Assembly (NCBI GenBank): GCA_003602415.1
Contig: QQSK01000010.1
Span: 66,691-130,690 of the forward strand
Source: Candidatus Poseidoniales archaeon
GTDB taxonomy: Archaea > Thermoplasmatota > Poseidoniia > Poseidoniales > Poseidoniaceae
Reading direction: 5' to 3'
DNA length: 64,000 nucleotides
The translations under genes and the position numbers were made by a program. Shown piece after piece: positions 17,072-26,972 of the stretch (the stretch's first letter is position 1; each line of letters starts with the position of its first letter). Below the pieces are notes generated by a model. It worked only from the letters and a program-made list of their open reading frames with translations. It did not search any database and was not told the DNA's origin.

Positions 17072-20000
17072 ATGAAGACCGTACGTTACACCGCATTTTC
17101 GATAGTTGCTTTGATGCTTCTCAGCATTCTTGCCTCTTTTGGTGGACTAATTGCAGAAGATAATAACTCCACAATTGAACTTGAAGATGAACCAATTCAA
17201 TTTGAAGCAACAAGCCCTGGGCACCCTGTTTTTGCAGAATATATGGGAGCACATTGGTGTGGACCTTGTATTACAGCTACAAATAATTTGAAGAATTTGT
17301 ACAGCACTAACGGAGGAGGAGGAAGCCAATCCGCAGATTTCACTTTCGTATCATTTTGGGAATCTCAAACTACAGGATGGCCATCTGATTCCCCTATCAA
17401 TCGCAGATCCCACATTCAAAACGCTCCAGGATACACCGGCGGAATCCCAGTTACGGTCTTTGGTGATGCACCGTCCGGTACATACTACACAGTAGGTGGG
17501 CAGTCATACGACAGTTACTACCAGAATGGCGGAAACATGCAAAACGCAAACGATTACGCATTATCTGTAATTCAATCCGAAAACGGCAATAACATGGATA
17601 TCGAAATAACCGCTGTATACAGTGGTTCAGGAACAAAGAACGTGTACCTTTACGCAGCAGTAACTGAAGAAAAGGGATACGAGCCATACACAGCAGGTAG
17701 TGGCTCAGACCACCCACCAAATTTGTGGAAAAAGTGGCTACTCAACAGCGGAAATAGCGGATTCGAGACATTCACACTAACTGCAGGTACACCAGTGACC
17801 AAAACTTGGACTGTGCCAACTTCAACCGCAAGAGCGGTGAGCGGAATTAGTTCAGCTGACAACTTCCTAACAGTTGCAGCACTATTGGATGGAGACCACA
17901 CTTCTCATCGCAATGTGCTATCTGCCGGCGATTCTAACATGGCTCCAACAATCGATGTTGGTGTCCAGACCTTCACTACAAACAATCCATCCGCTCCAAA
18001 TGGTGGATACGTAAATGGAGATGTAATCAGTGTTGAAGCAACCATTGTCAACAATGGTGTTGACGCTTACAGTGATGGAGGAGATGTCAGATTCTTCTAC
18101 AAAGCAAATAACATGAAGACTTACGTAGGTTCTACACAATCTCTATCCAACTTTGCAAACAATGGTGATACTCAAACCTTCACAGGACAGATTGATACTT
18201 CGTCATTGCCAAGCAACGCTTATCAGTCTACATTTGGAGTTGAGATTTCTAACCTAGTTGCAGACAAGTCTGGAACTAACAATGAAGCTACAAATATCAT
18301 TCCTCATGACTTAGTGCCTGTTGCAAGAAAGGCTCAAGTCATTGGTAACAATGAGATTGAGAGAGGCACTAACTTCCTAATCGAAGCAAAGACCACTTTC
18401 AATGATGCGGTTGATATCAACACCTCTTTCTTCACATTCGATGTTGAGGTTTCACCTGCTGGAATGGGCCAGTGGATAAGTGGTGATTTGATTGTTGGAG
18501 GAGATCAAGTCTTCCAAGAAGGAACTTCCAACGAGCACCGCCAATACTTGGTCAAGCCAAGTATGAGCATGGGTGCAGGAGACTATGACATCCGTGTTCG
18601 CTCAATCGATTCAAGAGCACAAACAAGTGATTGGCAAATCACTCAAAATGGATTCGAGTTGAAGAACGCACTACCAACAATTACCTCTGAACCTGTACCT
18701 ACCGTAAAGGTTCAAACAAACACAATGGTATCTATTGCAAGCAATGTTGGCGACGCTGAAACTGATTTAGATCAACTAACAATCACTAGTAGCAGCCCTA
18801 ATTTCATCGATTGGCACCCTGCTACTGAAGAAATCGAAGTTTACTTCGAGAATATTAGATTCGTAAATGGTCAAGCAACAGCTTCTGGAATTGAAATTGC
18901 AGTTAATGATGGAACAGATACCGCATTCGGAACATTGCTATTCAACGTGATTGAAAATGGTCAACCACGTTGGGCTGGTGTTGAAAAGCAGTATGTTGAT
19001 GAGAATTCAATCTCATCCCTGTATCTTCTACCATATCTTTCCGATACTGACGAAAATGGAAATGTCGTCTCTTCTGAAGATCTGATGTTGGCTATTGTAG
19101 ACAACACCAATCCAGAATTGCTTGATATCTCTCTAAACGGATTTACACTGAACATGGAAACAATGGATGAAGATATCAACGGAGAAACTACAATCACTGT
19201 ACGTGCAAGCGATGGTGACCAATACTCCGACCAATTGATTACAATTGCAATCAACCCAATCAACGATGCTCCTCGTCTAGACTTGTCTGAACTTGAAGGA
19301 CTACGTTTGAAGGTTGGAACTCAGAAGGTTGTTTTCCTTAACGAGATTCTATCCGATGTTGATGGAGATGTTAGTCAAGTTACTGTAACTGCTAGCAACC
19401 CAGTGCCAGGCGCTGCTCGTGTAAACTTCCTAGACAATACACTGACAATGATTTGGGATACTGCTGGTTTGCAGACTGTCACAATCCAAGTTGAAGACCG
19501 CTATGATTCTAACATCTACACATTGGTAGTAGATGTTTATGACAGCATGCCTCTACTCGTAGGAGAAGGACCTGATGCTGATGTTTCAGTTAGCGTTTCT
19601 AACGTATACATTGGAGAGATTCCTGAAGTAACTATGTTCCTAAACAAGAACGACGTAACTATCACTTCTCTAACTACTCAATGGCAAATTTGTAACCTCG
19701 AAGTTTGTATGATTAATGAATTCCATGAGCACGACATTACAATGAAGAGCATTGGTTGGACATTCGATCCTTCAAATGGAGCGCTTCTAGAAGAAGGTAG
19801 AGATGGAATGGGAACTTTGTGGTATGTCAAACTGATGAAGATTTCTGCAATTGCATCAAATGGTGACAAGTTCGAATACAAGGAGCCTGCTTTGAAATGG
19901 ACCGCTAACGATATGCCACCAGGACCAGATTCTATGACTGAAGAAGAAGTCAAGGTATTGGTTGCTGAACTGGATGATGCTATCGCTACAATGAAGGCTC

Positions 20001-20464
20001 AAATCGAAGAACTTGAGAAAGGCACTGATGCTTACGATGAGGCTGTTTCAGAACTTGATGAGTTAGAAGCAGATAGAACCGAAGCTTGTGGTTACACCAC
20101 ATGTGTCGAACTAAACGCTAACGGAAATGGCCCTGTCGATGATGATGGACTAGACTTGACCGTTATCGCAATTGTAATCGGTGTTGTAATCATTGCATTG
20201 CTAGCAGGACTAATGTTCATGCGTGGAGGCAATGGTGGACAACCTGAGCAAATGGTCGATTGGGCTAATCAACTTCCAGCAAATGATGCTGTTGCAAATT
20301 CAATGTATGGAGGAGCTCAAGAGATTTTCCAGCAACCTGTCGCAGCACCTGCGCCTGTTGTAGCTCAAGTACCACCTGGCGCTCCACCACTTCCTGAAGG
20401 CGGACTTCCTGCCGGATGGACTATGGAGCAGTGGGCTTATTACGGCCACCAATACCAACAGTGA
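17072..20464 (+). CDS. surface protein with thioredoxin-like CGPC domain, cadherin-like repeats and GWTMEQW tail
   Basis: A 1130-aa type I membrane protein. After a signal peptide (about 1-28) comes a thioredoxin-like domain of the Omp28/redoxin kind with AHWCGPC at about 60-67 and GIPVTVFGD near 125. CARDB- and cadherin-like beta domains follow (for example INPINDAPRLDLSELEG near 730). A helical coiled segment (about 955-1000) leads to one membrane helix (LTVIAIVIGVVIIALLAGLMF, about 1029-1049). A Pro-rich cytoplasmic tail ends GGLPAGWTMEQWAYYGHQYQ. A thiol-disulfide role at the cell surface is likely from CGPC. The tail motif could be a protein-interaction tag. It is followed by lonB, which may handle membrane protein quality. 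Confidence 0.85.
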   Translation: MKTVRYTAFSIVALMLLSILASFGGLIAEDNNSTIELEDEPIQFEATSPGHPVFAEYMGAHWCGPCITATNNLKNLYSTNGGGGSQSADFTFVSFWESQTTGWPSDSPINRRSHIQNAPGYTGGIPVTVFGDAPSGTYYTVGGQSYDSYYQNGGNMQNANDYALSVIQSENGNNMDIEITAVYSGSGTKNVYLYAAVTEEKGYEPYTAGSGSDHPPNLWKKWLLNSGNSGFETFTLTAGTPVTKTWTVPTSTARAVSGISSADNFLTVAALLDGDHTSHRNVLSAGDSNMAPTIDVGVQTFTTNNPSAPNGGYVNGDVISVEATIVNNGVDAYSDGGDVRFFYKANNMKTYVGSTQSLSNFANNGDTQTFTGQIDTSSLPSNAYQSTFGVEISNLVADKSGTNNEATNIIPHDLVPVARKAQVIGNNEIERGTNFLIEAKTTFNDAVDINTSFFTFDVEVSPAGMGQWISGDLIVGGDQVFQEGTSNEHRQYLVKPSMSMGAGDYDIRVRSIDSRAQTSDWQITQNGFELKNALPTITSEPVPTVKVQTNTMVSIASNVGDAETDLDQLTITSSSPNFIDWHPATEEIEVYFENIRFVNGQATASGIEIAVNDGTDTAFGTLLFNVIENGQPRWAGVEKQYVDENSISSLYLLPYLSDTDENGNVVSSEDLMLAIVDNTNPELLDISLNGFTLNMETMDEDINGETTITVRASDGDQYSDQLITIAINPINDAPRLDLSELEGLRLKVGTQKVVFLNEILSDVDGDVSQVTVTASNPVPGAARVNFLDNTLTMIWDTAGLQTVTIQVEDRYDSNIYTLVVDVYDSMPLLVGEGPDADVSVSVSNVYIGEIPEVTMFLNKNDVTITSLTTQWQICNLEVCMINEFHEHDITMKSIGWTFDPSNGALLEEGRDGMGTLWYVKLMKISAIASNGDKFEYKEPALKWTANDMPPGPDSMTEEEVKVLVAELDDAIATMKAQIEELEKGTDAYDEAVSELDELEADRTEACGYTTCVELNANGNGPVDDDGLDLTVIAIVIGVVIIALLAGLMFMRGGNGGQPEQMVDWANQLPANDAVANSMYGGAQEIFQQPVAAPAPVVAQVPPGAPPLPEGGLPAGWTMEQWAYYGHQYQQ

Positions 20465-20539
20465 TTGGAAAAACAAATCCATTTTAGAATCTATGGTGCT
20501 TGCCAAACGGCTAAAACGGACTGTGTTAGAGGGGATAAT

Positions 20540-22591
20540 GTGACCGAAGAGGAAGTTACCGAATCGACCGAGTCTGAAGAGCAAATTACTGCTCCAGATT
20601 TAGAGGAAGAAATGGTAACTATTTGGAGTCCAGAATCAGGTGACAACCTCGAGATAAACAACGTTCCAATCGATGAGTGGGTTAGAAGCGTTGATTTCAC
20701 TTCAACTGAAGATGTACCTATTCCTGAGAGATTGGTAGACCAAGTCATTGGACAAGAGGCTGGTTCTATCGTTATCAAAAAGGCTGCAGAACAACGCAGA
20801 CACATGATGATGATTGGAGACCCTGGCACAGGGAAGTCCATGCTTGCAAGATCAATGACTGAATTGTTACCTCAGGATAAATTGGAAGATATCCTATGCT
20901 ACCCTAACGAGGATGATGAAAACGAACCTAGAGTTAGAACCGTTCCAGCAGGCAGAGGAGACAGGATTGTCAAGAGCCAAAAAGAAGTTATCAAAATCCA
21001 ACGAGAAAAGAGTCAGAAGATGTTGATGATTGGTTTCGTTGCTATCGCTTTCCTTCTTGCAGTAGTTGCCATTCAAAGCGGAGATATTCTCACCCTTTTG
21101 TTTGGAATGCTTCTGTTGATGTTTGGATACATGTTCCTGAGATCTAGAATGGGAGGTGCCGATGAAGCACGTATTCCCAAGGTACTGGTCAAGCATCAAG
21201 GACAAGACCCTCCTCCATTTGTAGATGCTACTGGAACACTATCTGGAAGTTTGTTAGGGGACGTAAGACACGACCCTTTCCAAAGTGGAGGAATGGAAAC
21301 TCCTGCCCACGAGAGAGTTGAACCAGGTGCTATCCATCGTGCTCATGGTGGCGTTCTTTACATCGATGAAATTAATCTTCTAAGACTTGAAGAGCAACAG
21401 GCTCTCCTTACTGCAATGCAAGAGCGAGCATTCCCAATCTCTGGTAGGTCCGAGCGCTCGAGTGGTGCATTGACCAAAACCGAAGCAGTACCTTGTGACT
21501 TCATTTTGATTGCTGCAGGCAACTTGGATGCTATCCAAGGAATGCACCCTGCATTGAGAAGTCGTATCAGAGGATATGGTTACGAGGTGTACGTAAATTC
21601 TCATATGCCAGACACTACGGCAAATCGACGCCGTTTGATTAGGTTCATCGCACAAGAAGTACGAAGAGATATTGGTACATCTAGAGAAATACCTCACTTT
21701 GACCGCTCAGGAGTATCAGTCATTCTTCGTGAAGCGCAAAGAAGAGCAGGAAGAAGAGGTAAACTATCTCTAAGACTACGTGAACTTGGAGGACTTGTTC
21801 GTATCGCAGGAGATTTAGCATGCGAAGAAGGAGCAGAACTCACTACATCCAGACATGTTCTTGCAGCAAGAAAGATTGCAAAACCTCTGGAACAACAAGT
21901 TGCAGACCGAATGATTGAGAGAAGACAGGAATACTCATTGGTAGTTAACTCTGGAAATCGTATTGGAAGAGTCAATGGCTTAGCAGTATTGGGTGCAGAC
22001 TCAGGATTATCCGATTACAGTGGAATCATGTTACCTGTTGAGGCATTGGTTACCCCTTCACTATCCAGTGGTGGTAAAGTGTATGCAACTGGTGGTCTTT
22101 CAGACCTTGCTAAAGAAAGCGTAACCAACGTCAGTGCTGTAATCAAGAAACTAACTGGAAAAGATGTTTCGGATTATGACATCCATATCCAATTCGTTGA
22201 CACACACGGTGTTGATGGAGACTCAGCATCCATTACAATCGCTACGGCAATAATCTCAGCTTTGGAAAATATCCCAATTCGTCAAGATCTAGCAATGACC
22301 GGTAGTCTATCTGTTCGTGGAGAAGTTCTTCCAATTGGAGGAGTTACTGCGAAGATTGAATCTGCTGCTAAATCTGGAATCAAGACAGTAGTCATCCCTA
22401 GAGCAAATGCTCAAGATGTATTGTTGGACAGGCAATTCGAAGATATCGAAGTAATAGCCGTCGATACGCTAGATGAAGTCATGCAACATGCTTTGATTAT
22501 TGGTGACAAGAAAACAAGTCTTGTAGAGCGTCTTTCTGCTGTTATCGATAGATTGACGCCTGAGGTTTCTGCAAATAGCCAGTTATCCTGA
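20540..22591 (+). CDS. lonB: archaeal membrane-bound ATP-dependent Lon protease
   Basis: LonB degrades misfolded membrane and soluble proteins in archaea. I start it at GTG 20540, with AGAGGGGA about 7 bases upstream, giving 683 aa. Domains in order: Walker A GDPGTGKS (93-100); two membrane helices inserted in the AAA+ domain (about 160-200), the hallmark of LonB; Walker B VLYIDEIN near 273; and a C-terminal Lon protease domain with catalytic Ser562 (GDSAS) and Lys605 (GGVTAKIE). The usual GPSAG around the serine is GDSAS here, as often seen in archaeal Lon. A longer frame back to 20465 would need a TTG and adds non-family sequence. Confidence 0.95.
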   Translation: MTEEEVTESTESEEQITAPDLEEEMVTIWSPESGDNLEINNVPIDEWVRSVDFTSTEDVPIPERLVDQVIGQEAGSIVIKKAAEQRRHMMMIGDPGTGKSMLARSMTELLPQDKLEDILCYPNEDDENEPRVRTVPAGRGDRIVKSQKEVIKIQREKSQKMLMIGFVAIAFLLAVVAIQSGDILTLLFGMLLLMFGYMFLRSRMGGADEARIPKVLVKHQGQDPPPFVDATGTLSGSLLGDVRHDPFQSGGMETPAHERVEPGAIHRAHGGVLYIDEINLLRLEEQQALLTAMQERAFPISGRSERSSGALTKTEAVPCDFILIAAGNLDAIQGMHPALRSRIRGYGYEVYVNSHMPDTTANRRRLIRFIAQEVRRDIGTSREIPHFDRSGVSVILREAQRRAGRRGKLSLRLRELGGLVRIAGDLACEEGAELTTSRHVLAARKIAKPLEQQVADRMIERRQEYSLVVNSGNRIGRVNGLAVLGADSGLSDYSGIMLPVEALVTPSLSSGGKVYATGGLSDLAKESVTNVSAVIKKLTGKDVSDYDIHIQFVDTHGVDGDSASITIATAIISALENIPIRQDLAMTGSLSVRGEVLPIGGVTAKIESAAKSGIKTVVIPRANAQDVLLDRQFEDIEVIAVDTLDEVMQHALIIGDKKTSLVERLSAVIDRLTPEVSANSQLS

Positions 22592-22663
22592 TGCAACTTG
22601 TTGCCGATTTTAATCACCAATTTAGGTGAATAACTCAAGTATTGGTAATTTCTGTAGTAAAAT

Positions 22664-24085
22664 ATGGGAGAACAAGTCGAGTTGTCTAACAGCCGTTCTT
22701 TTCAACGTAGAATTGCTACAATTTCTCATTCAGCAATCTTGCTAACTATATTTTGTTTAGCAATGATTCACCTAGAAAGTGTACTCAAACCATTCTTCAT
22801 AGCATTAGGAATCTACTTTGTCCTAAAGCCAGGAGCAGATTGGTTATCCAAAAACAGTTTTCCTGTTCTTTTATCCTATCTAACAATGCTACTACTGTTC
22901 ATTCTAATCATTACTTCAGCAGCCTTCTTTGCATGGTCTCAAGCTCAAGGACTAATCGAAGATGATGATCGTCAGCAAGAATATAATGATAAATTAGATC
23001 AAAAGTGGAAGAAACTCAAGAATGTACCAGTAATTGGTCCGGCATTGAAAGAAGCTGTGAGCGGTGACGGAGAAAGTTTGGGTAGTGATTTGCAAAGCTT
23101 GGGAATTGGTTCGGGAGGTTCGGCAACAGACCTTATCGCCTCTGTGCTAAGTGAAGTAGGAGCCATGTTAACTACAAGCATCACAGTTTTGTTTTTCTTA
23201 ATCTTCATAATTTTCGAAGCCCACTTACTACCTGGAAGAATTGAACGTGCATGGCCAGGAAGTGCTACTGAAAGAGTTGAAATTATACAAAGTCAAATCG
23301 AGGAAGGAATCAACACTTACATCATTGTGAAAACTGGTTGTGGAATAGGTAGTGCGATTATTGCTGCGTTGGTGATGTTCATGTTTGGCATCGATTTGTG
23401 GTTCGTATGGGCTGTTATGACGTTTATTTTGAACTATGTACCATACATCGGTTCACTCATTGCTACTATTCCACCACTGATATTAGGAGTAATTCTGTTA
23501 ACTCCAACTATGTTGATTATCATGACACTATTACTATTAGTAAATCAGCAATTGTGGGGTAATTACATCGAAACAAAATGGGCGGGTAGAGCCTTAGATT
23601 TGTCTCCAGTAGTTCTGTTGTTGATCACAGCATTCTCTTTCTGGCTATGGGGGGTACTTGGAATGATTTTGGCAGTTCCATTGTTCGCTATTGTGAAGAT
23701 TGTTTTGGAGAACATCGAAGAAACAAGACCGATAGCAATTCTGCTTTCTGAAAGGGCGCCTACTTTAGAAGAAGCGTGGCAAGATGCATTGAAGGATGGC
23801 AATTTGTCATCTGGAGAATTCCACAAACTGTCTAAGTTACAAGAAACTCTAGGAGTTTCTGATGACGAAGTTATGCGTATATCTGGACGTTCTGCAGCAC
23901 AAACCATCCTAAAGCGTGGACGGGCACGCGCTGATGAAATAGAATTCATCATCAGTTCATGTGTTGAACGCAAAGAGTTCTCTGATTTGTTGGCCGATTT
24001 ACAACCTGGAAAAATCAGTAAAGACACTAGAAATATGTTGGAAGAACTAGTGGAAACACTAGAAAACGAATCTGAAGAAGAATAA
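22664..24085 (+). CDS. AI-2E family transporter with cytoplasmic extension
   Basis: A 473-aa multi-pass membrane protein of PF01594. This family exports or antiports small molecules (AI-2, Na+/H+, others). About seven or eight hydrophobic segments cover residues 20-360. Family landmarks are ALGIYFVLKPGADWLS, NYVPYIGSLIATIPP near 260, NQQLWGNYIETKWAGRALDLSP and LWGVLGMILAVPLFAIVKIV. After about 365 there is a soluble, charged, helical tail of about 110 aa (LEEAWQDAL ... ENESEEE) not typical of the family. It may regulate or anchor the transporter. No ribosome site is visible, so the gene may be leaderless. The transported compound is unknown. Confidence 0.9.
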   Translation: MGEQVELSNSRSFQRRIATISHSAILLTIFCLAMIHLESVLKPFFIALGIYFVLKPGADWLSKNSFPVLLSYLTMLLLFILIITSAAFFAWSQAQGLIEDDDRQQEYNDKLDQKWKKLKNVPVIGPALKEAVSGDGESLGSDLQSLGIGSGGSATDLIASVLSEVGAMLTTSITVLFFLIFIIFEAHLLPGRIERAWPGSATERVEIIQSQIEEGINTYIIVKTGCGIGSAIIAALVMFMFGIDLWFVWAVMTFILNYVPYIGSLIATIPPLILGVILLTPTMLIIMTLLLLVNQQLWGNYIETKWAGRALDLSPVVLLLITAFSFWLWGVLGMILAVPLFAIVKIVLENIEETRPIAILLSERAPTLEEAWQDALKDGNLSSGEFHKLSKLQETLGVSDDEVMRISGRSAAQTILKRGRARADEIEFIISSCVERKEFSDLLADLQPGKISKDTRNMLEELVETLENESEEE

Positions 24086-24355
24086 TCACAGAGTTTCTCT
24101 GAGTAACTTCTCTAATTCGGTATTAATCATTAGAATGAGTGTACCAAATTCAGGAGGAATGTTTGGGTCCTCGTATAATTCCTCAAGTTTAGCTTGAGTA
24201 ATTGCAATTCTGACATCCATTTGTTTTGACTTGTTGAGCAACCATTGTTCACATGCTTCCTTAGCTCCCTTACGGATATTCCTTGGGACTTTAGGATCAT
24301 CAATTTGATTGATGACGGTTGCAATCTGACCTAATTTTGTCTCGATGTCGGACAT
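24086..24355 (-). CDS. UPF0147 family protein
   Basis: An 89-aa conserved archaeal protein of unknown function. It is helical and matches the family through IDDPKVPRNIRKGAKEACEQ and the C-terminal DPNIPPEFGTLI. The start is the ATG at 24355, which has AGGTGAT 6 bases upstream. Its stop is immediately adjacent to the AI-2E transporter stop, in convergent orientation. It is divergent from the prepilin peptidase gene. Confidence 0.92.
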   Translation of the reverse strand: MSDIETKLGQIATVINQIDDPKVPRNIRKGAKEACEQWLLNKSKQMDVRIAITQAKLEELYEDPNIPPEFGTLILMINTELEKLLRETL

Positions 24356-24404
24356 CACTATCACCTGCACAAAGACTCGTGCTATACATCCTCAAGAGTG
24401 GCGG

Positions 24405-24412
24405 CTTTAAGG
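24405..24412 (+). promoter_or_regulatory. putative TATA box of the prepilin peptidase gene
   Basis: CTTTAAGG is centred about 27 bases before the ATG at 24435, the distance expected for a leaderless archaeal transcript. The gene has no ribosome site, in line with that. Confidence 0.35.
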
Positions 24413-24434
24413 TGATTGCCACCATCCGTCCAAC

Positions 24435-25415
24435 ATGGATTCAGCGGAAATCGTCTCTTGGACCCGACTGATAGTGCTACTACTGGCTTTGGGAATAGCA
24501 GCATGGCTGGACCACAAAGAACGCAGAGTGCCAAATGAATTTTGGATTACATGGTCAAAACCTGCAATTTTTCTTTGGACTCTAGATCTATTATTGGTTG
24601 AAGCCGAGTGGTATGTATTTGCAACCGCAGCAGGAATGGTTGCTTATGCTTCAATTGCAGTAATTGGAAGACCGTCGCTCAAGGATATCAAATCAGGTAA
24701 CCCGCTTGACATCGCTGTTAGCGCTTGGTATATTGTTGGAATCACTGGAGTCGTTCAAGGATTGATGATGCACACCGATGAATCATTGCTCTCAGTAATA
24801 TCAGGAGATGCTAGTGAGGCTGCAACATTATGGTGGTCAACATTTGCTGTCTTTATTCCAATCTTCTTAGTCGACATGGCATGGAGAATGAGATTGATTC
24901 ATGGAGGAGCTGATTGTAAAGGACTTATGTGGGTTTCAATCTTGGTTCCTTCGTGGTCCAGTATTCCATTAATTTATCCAGAAAGTATGGAGACCGCAGC
25001 TATTGCAATGCCTCCTGCAATCGCACTTTTGGTGTGGGGAGGTTTAGCATTCCTCATACTTCCAATCATCATGATAATCAAGAATTTGAAAGATGGAAAG
25101 ACCAACTTGAAATTAATTTGGCATGCCGAGAGAATGCACGTCGACAAAGTTCTACAGAGTCATGTTTGGTTACTTTCTACAATCGCAGATATGCCAAATG
25201 GTGACAAAAAAATTGTTCACAGAACAAGGGCTCCTGCCAAAACACCATCACTTGACAAACTCAAAACAGAGATTAACATCCTAAAAGAGAATGGTGTCGA
25301 AGTAGTATGGATTACCAGAAAATATCCACTATTGGTATTTTTATGGCCTGCAATAATACCGATGTTCCTATTTGGAGGACCGATGGCATACATGATGCCA
25401 TTACTTGGTTTATGA
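24435..25415 (+). CDS. archaeal prepilin peptidase, FlaK/PibD-like (A24 family)
   Basis: A membrane aspartyl protease that cuts class III signal peptides from archaeal pilins and archaellins on the cytoplasmic side. The two catalytic aspartates are visible: D26 in LDHKERRVPN and D160 in HGGADCKGL (the GGAD-x-K motif). About six membrane helices surround them. At 326 aa it is longer than most FlaK proteins (about 230 aa), with a cytoplasmic helical stretch around 225-290 before the last two helices. It matters here because the giant protein at 49.3-63.4 kb carries an internal pilin signal that such an enzyme could cut. eL40 lies convergent on the other strand, directly adjacent. Confidence 0.85.
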   Translation: MDSAEIVSWTRLIVLLLALGIAAWLDHKERRVPNEFWITWSKPAIFLWTLDLLLVEAEWYVFATAAGMVAYASIAVIGRPSLKDIKSGNPLDIAVSAWYIVGITGVVQGLMMHTDESLLSVISGDASEAATLWWSTFAVFIPIFLVDMAWRMRLIHGGADCKGLMWVSILVPSWSSIPLIYPESMETAAIAMPPAIALLVWGGLAFLILPIIMIIKNLKDGKTNLKLIWHAERMHVDKVLQSHVWLLSTIADMPNGDKKIVHRTRAPAKTPSLDKLKTEINILKENGVEVVWITRKYPLLVFLWPAIIPMFLFGGPMAYMMPLLGL

Positions 25416-25565
25416 TCAAGCGCCCTTGCGCTCAACATTCTTAGGACGTAGACCCTTGTATCCACACTTGCGGCAAGCAGCAGCGCGGACTGCATTACGT
25501 GCATTGCACTTCATGCAGATTTTCTTGTGAAGCAAGCGTGCTTCTGCTTCAGGGAATCGAGCCAT
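25416..25565 (-). CDS. rpl40e: 50S ribosomal protein eL40
   Basis: A 49-aa zinc-binding ribosomal protein. It starts [20 protein letters not shown] and has four zinc cysteines as C-x2-C ... C-x2-C (ICMKC and ACRKCGY), followed by [11 protein letters not shown]. The ATG at 25565 gives exactly the family length; the frame extends upstream to 25631 but that part is not conserved. It probably has a leaderless transcript because a TATA-like box lies 26 bases upstream. Confidence 0.95.
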   Translation of the reverse strand: MARFPEAEARLLHKKICMKCNARNAVRAAACRKCGYKGLRPKNVERKGA

Positions 25566-25587
25566 GTGTCCGCCGACCAACTTCCGG

Positions 25588-25594
25588 TATTTAA
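25588..25594 (-). promoter_or_regulatory. putative TATA box for eL40
   Basis: TTAAATA on the minus strand, centred 26 bases upstream of the eL40 ATG. This is the best TATA match I see in the window and fits a leaderless mRNA. Confidence 0.45.
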
Positions 25595-25652
25595 CCCAAA
25601 CCATGTATGAATTACCCACTGTTTGAAGCACAGAGGCCTCGTGGAGTAGGTT

Positions 25653-26426
25653 GTGCGAATTATTCGGTTACCCGGAATTCACCATGATGCCAATGCGGTC
25701 ATCTTCTCCGGAAGTGAGACCAACATTCTGGTTGATGCTGGAACAACTTGGTATCAAATGCTTCAGGTCGAGCGAATTACTGGTCATCTAAAGGAACAAA
25801 AACTAGACCGAATTCTTCTAACTTCCAGAAGATATCCTTTTGCAGGAGCTGCTAAACATATTTCAGAATCATTTGACAACATTCCCATACACATTCACAA
25901 TGATGCAATTTCGGTATTGGAGACTGGTGATTTTTATTCAACATGGGCTAATCGATATGATTCCGATATGCCTAGCACAAAATGCGAACCTATCGGCCAA
26001 GGAGATGTATTTCCCATGGGGGATGGTGAATTGTTTGCATTGTCATTACCAGGGCATTGCAGTGATGGGATGGGTTATTTCGAAAAACAACGAGGAGTCT
26101 TAGTTACTGGTGCTATTATTCCAAGAGCAGATACTCCATGTAGATGGGATATGCCAGGAGGAAGCCTTCCTGAATTGATAACCTCGCTCAAAACCATTCA
26201 TGATTTGAGCCCTAGTAGTTTAGTTCCAGCCAGAGGCCCTGCAATTAGGGGAGATGATAGAATCGAACAAGTTCTAAATCAGCATCTCAATTTCCTTGAA
26301 AATTGTCTAGAAAATGATGGCGAGGTTCCTAGGAGTTGGCCAAGGCCAGCTAGAACTGCATATTTCCTGGTATCTGAGCCGCCTTGGCCGTTACTGGAGA
26401 AGGAATCCTCAGGCCAAGAGAAGTGA
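25653..26426 (+). CDS. metallo-beta-lactamase-fold protein with degraded metal site
   Basis: A 257-aa protein with the beta-lactamase fold layout: NILVDAGTT (about 25-33), [18 protein letters not shown] (about 53-70), [16 protein letters not shown] (about 130-145), [13 protein letters not shown] and a late [10 protein letters not shown]. In active members the second motif is THxHxDH; here it reads TSRRYPFAG, with no metal-binding His or Asp. The third-motif histidine (PGHC) is kept. The last usually reads PGHGP and is also changed. It is thus probably a non-hydrolytic or differently metalled homologue. It starts with GTG at 25653 after GGAGTAGG. It overlaps the next convergent gene by 18 bases. 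Confidence 0.75.
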   Translation: MRIIRLPGIHHDANAVIFSGSETNILVDAGTTWYQMLQVERITGHLKEQKLDRILLTSRRYPFAGAAKHISESFDNIPIHIHNDAISVLETGDFYSTWANRYDSDMPSTKCEPIGQGDVFPMGDGELFALSLPGHCSDGMGYFEKQRGVLVTGAIIPRADTPCRWDMPGGSLPELITSLKTIHDLSPSSLVPARGPAIRGDDRIEQVLNQHLNFLENCLENDGEVPRSWPRPARTAYFLVSEPPWPLLEKESSGQEK

Positions 26427-26906
26427 TGGTTTTCCAGTCCAGGAAACGATTTTTCGTTCCCATCCTTGTTGGATATGTAGATCTTGTCCAACCACTCTCA
26501 AAGCAGAAGCTGGACCATCTAATTCAAACAAGTCCACTACCCTATTAGGTACGTTTTGTCCAACCATATGTACCGAACCATTTTCGCAACCAACAAGAAT
26601 ACTTTCACCACTTATCGAAGAGACGCATAAGGATCTAACTTTGGATTTGCCAACAACAAATCTGTCAATCACTTCCATGTTTGCTAATGAAATTAGATTG
26701 ACTCCACCGTATTCATCTCCAGCCACAATACGGTCAACCATACCTCTGGGACCTATCAGTCCTAGTAAGACGCTAGCTGGTGCCTCAATCCTTACTCGTT
26801 TATTTCTTCCAACCTTGGGCTTCCACACAATAGTTGCATCATCCATTGCTACAATGCTTCCTTCAGAGGTAAGCATCGAGCGTATCACTGTTCTCAATTG
26901 TCTCAT
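26409..26906 (-). CDS. small WD40/PQQ-like beta-repeat protein, unknown function
   Basis: A 165-aa soluble protein with no signal peptide. It contains about three or four repeated strands of the type GSIVAMDDATIVWKP, GGVNLISLANMEVIDRF, GSVHMVGQNVPNRVVDLF and LHIQQGWERKIVSW. That looks like part of a WD40- or PQQ-type propeller. Alone it is too short for a closed propeller, so it may dimerise or be a remnant. The ATG at 26906 is clear. It overlaps the convergent metallo-beta-lactamase-fold gene by 18 bases. I cannot name a function. Confidence 0.6.
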   Translation of the reverse strand: MRQLRTVIRSMLTSEGSIVAMDDATIVWKPKVGRNKRVRIEAPASVLLGLIGPRGMVDRIVAGDEYGGVNLISLANMEVIDRFVVGKSKVRSLCVSSISGESILVGCENGSVHMVGQNVPNRVVDLFELDGPASALRVVGQDLHIQQGWERKIVSWTGKPSLLLA

Positions 26907-26972
26907 GACAACTGAAATGCTAGGCTTCGGTCTACTTTCATTTCGTAGACCCTTAGAGTGAAAGTGAAAGTG

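Noticed and set aside
26314-26961. A 215-codon plus-strand frame over the end of the metallo-beta-lactamase-fold gene and the next gene
   Set aside because: It is antisense to the minus-strand propeller-like gene, which has better codon character and composition.
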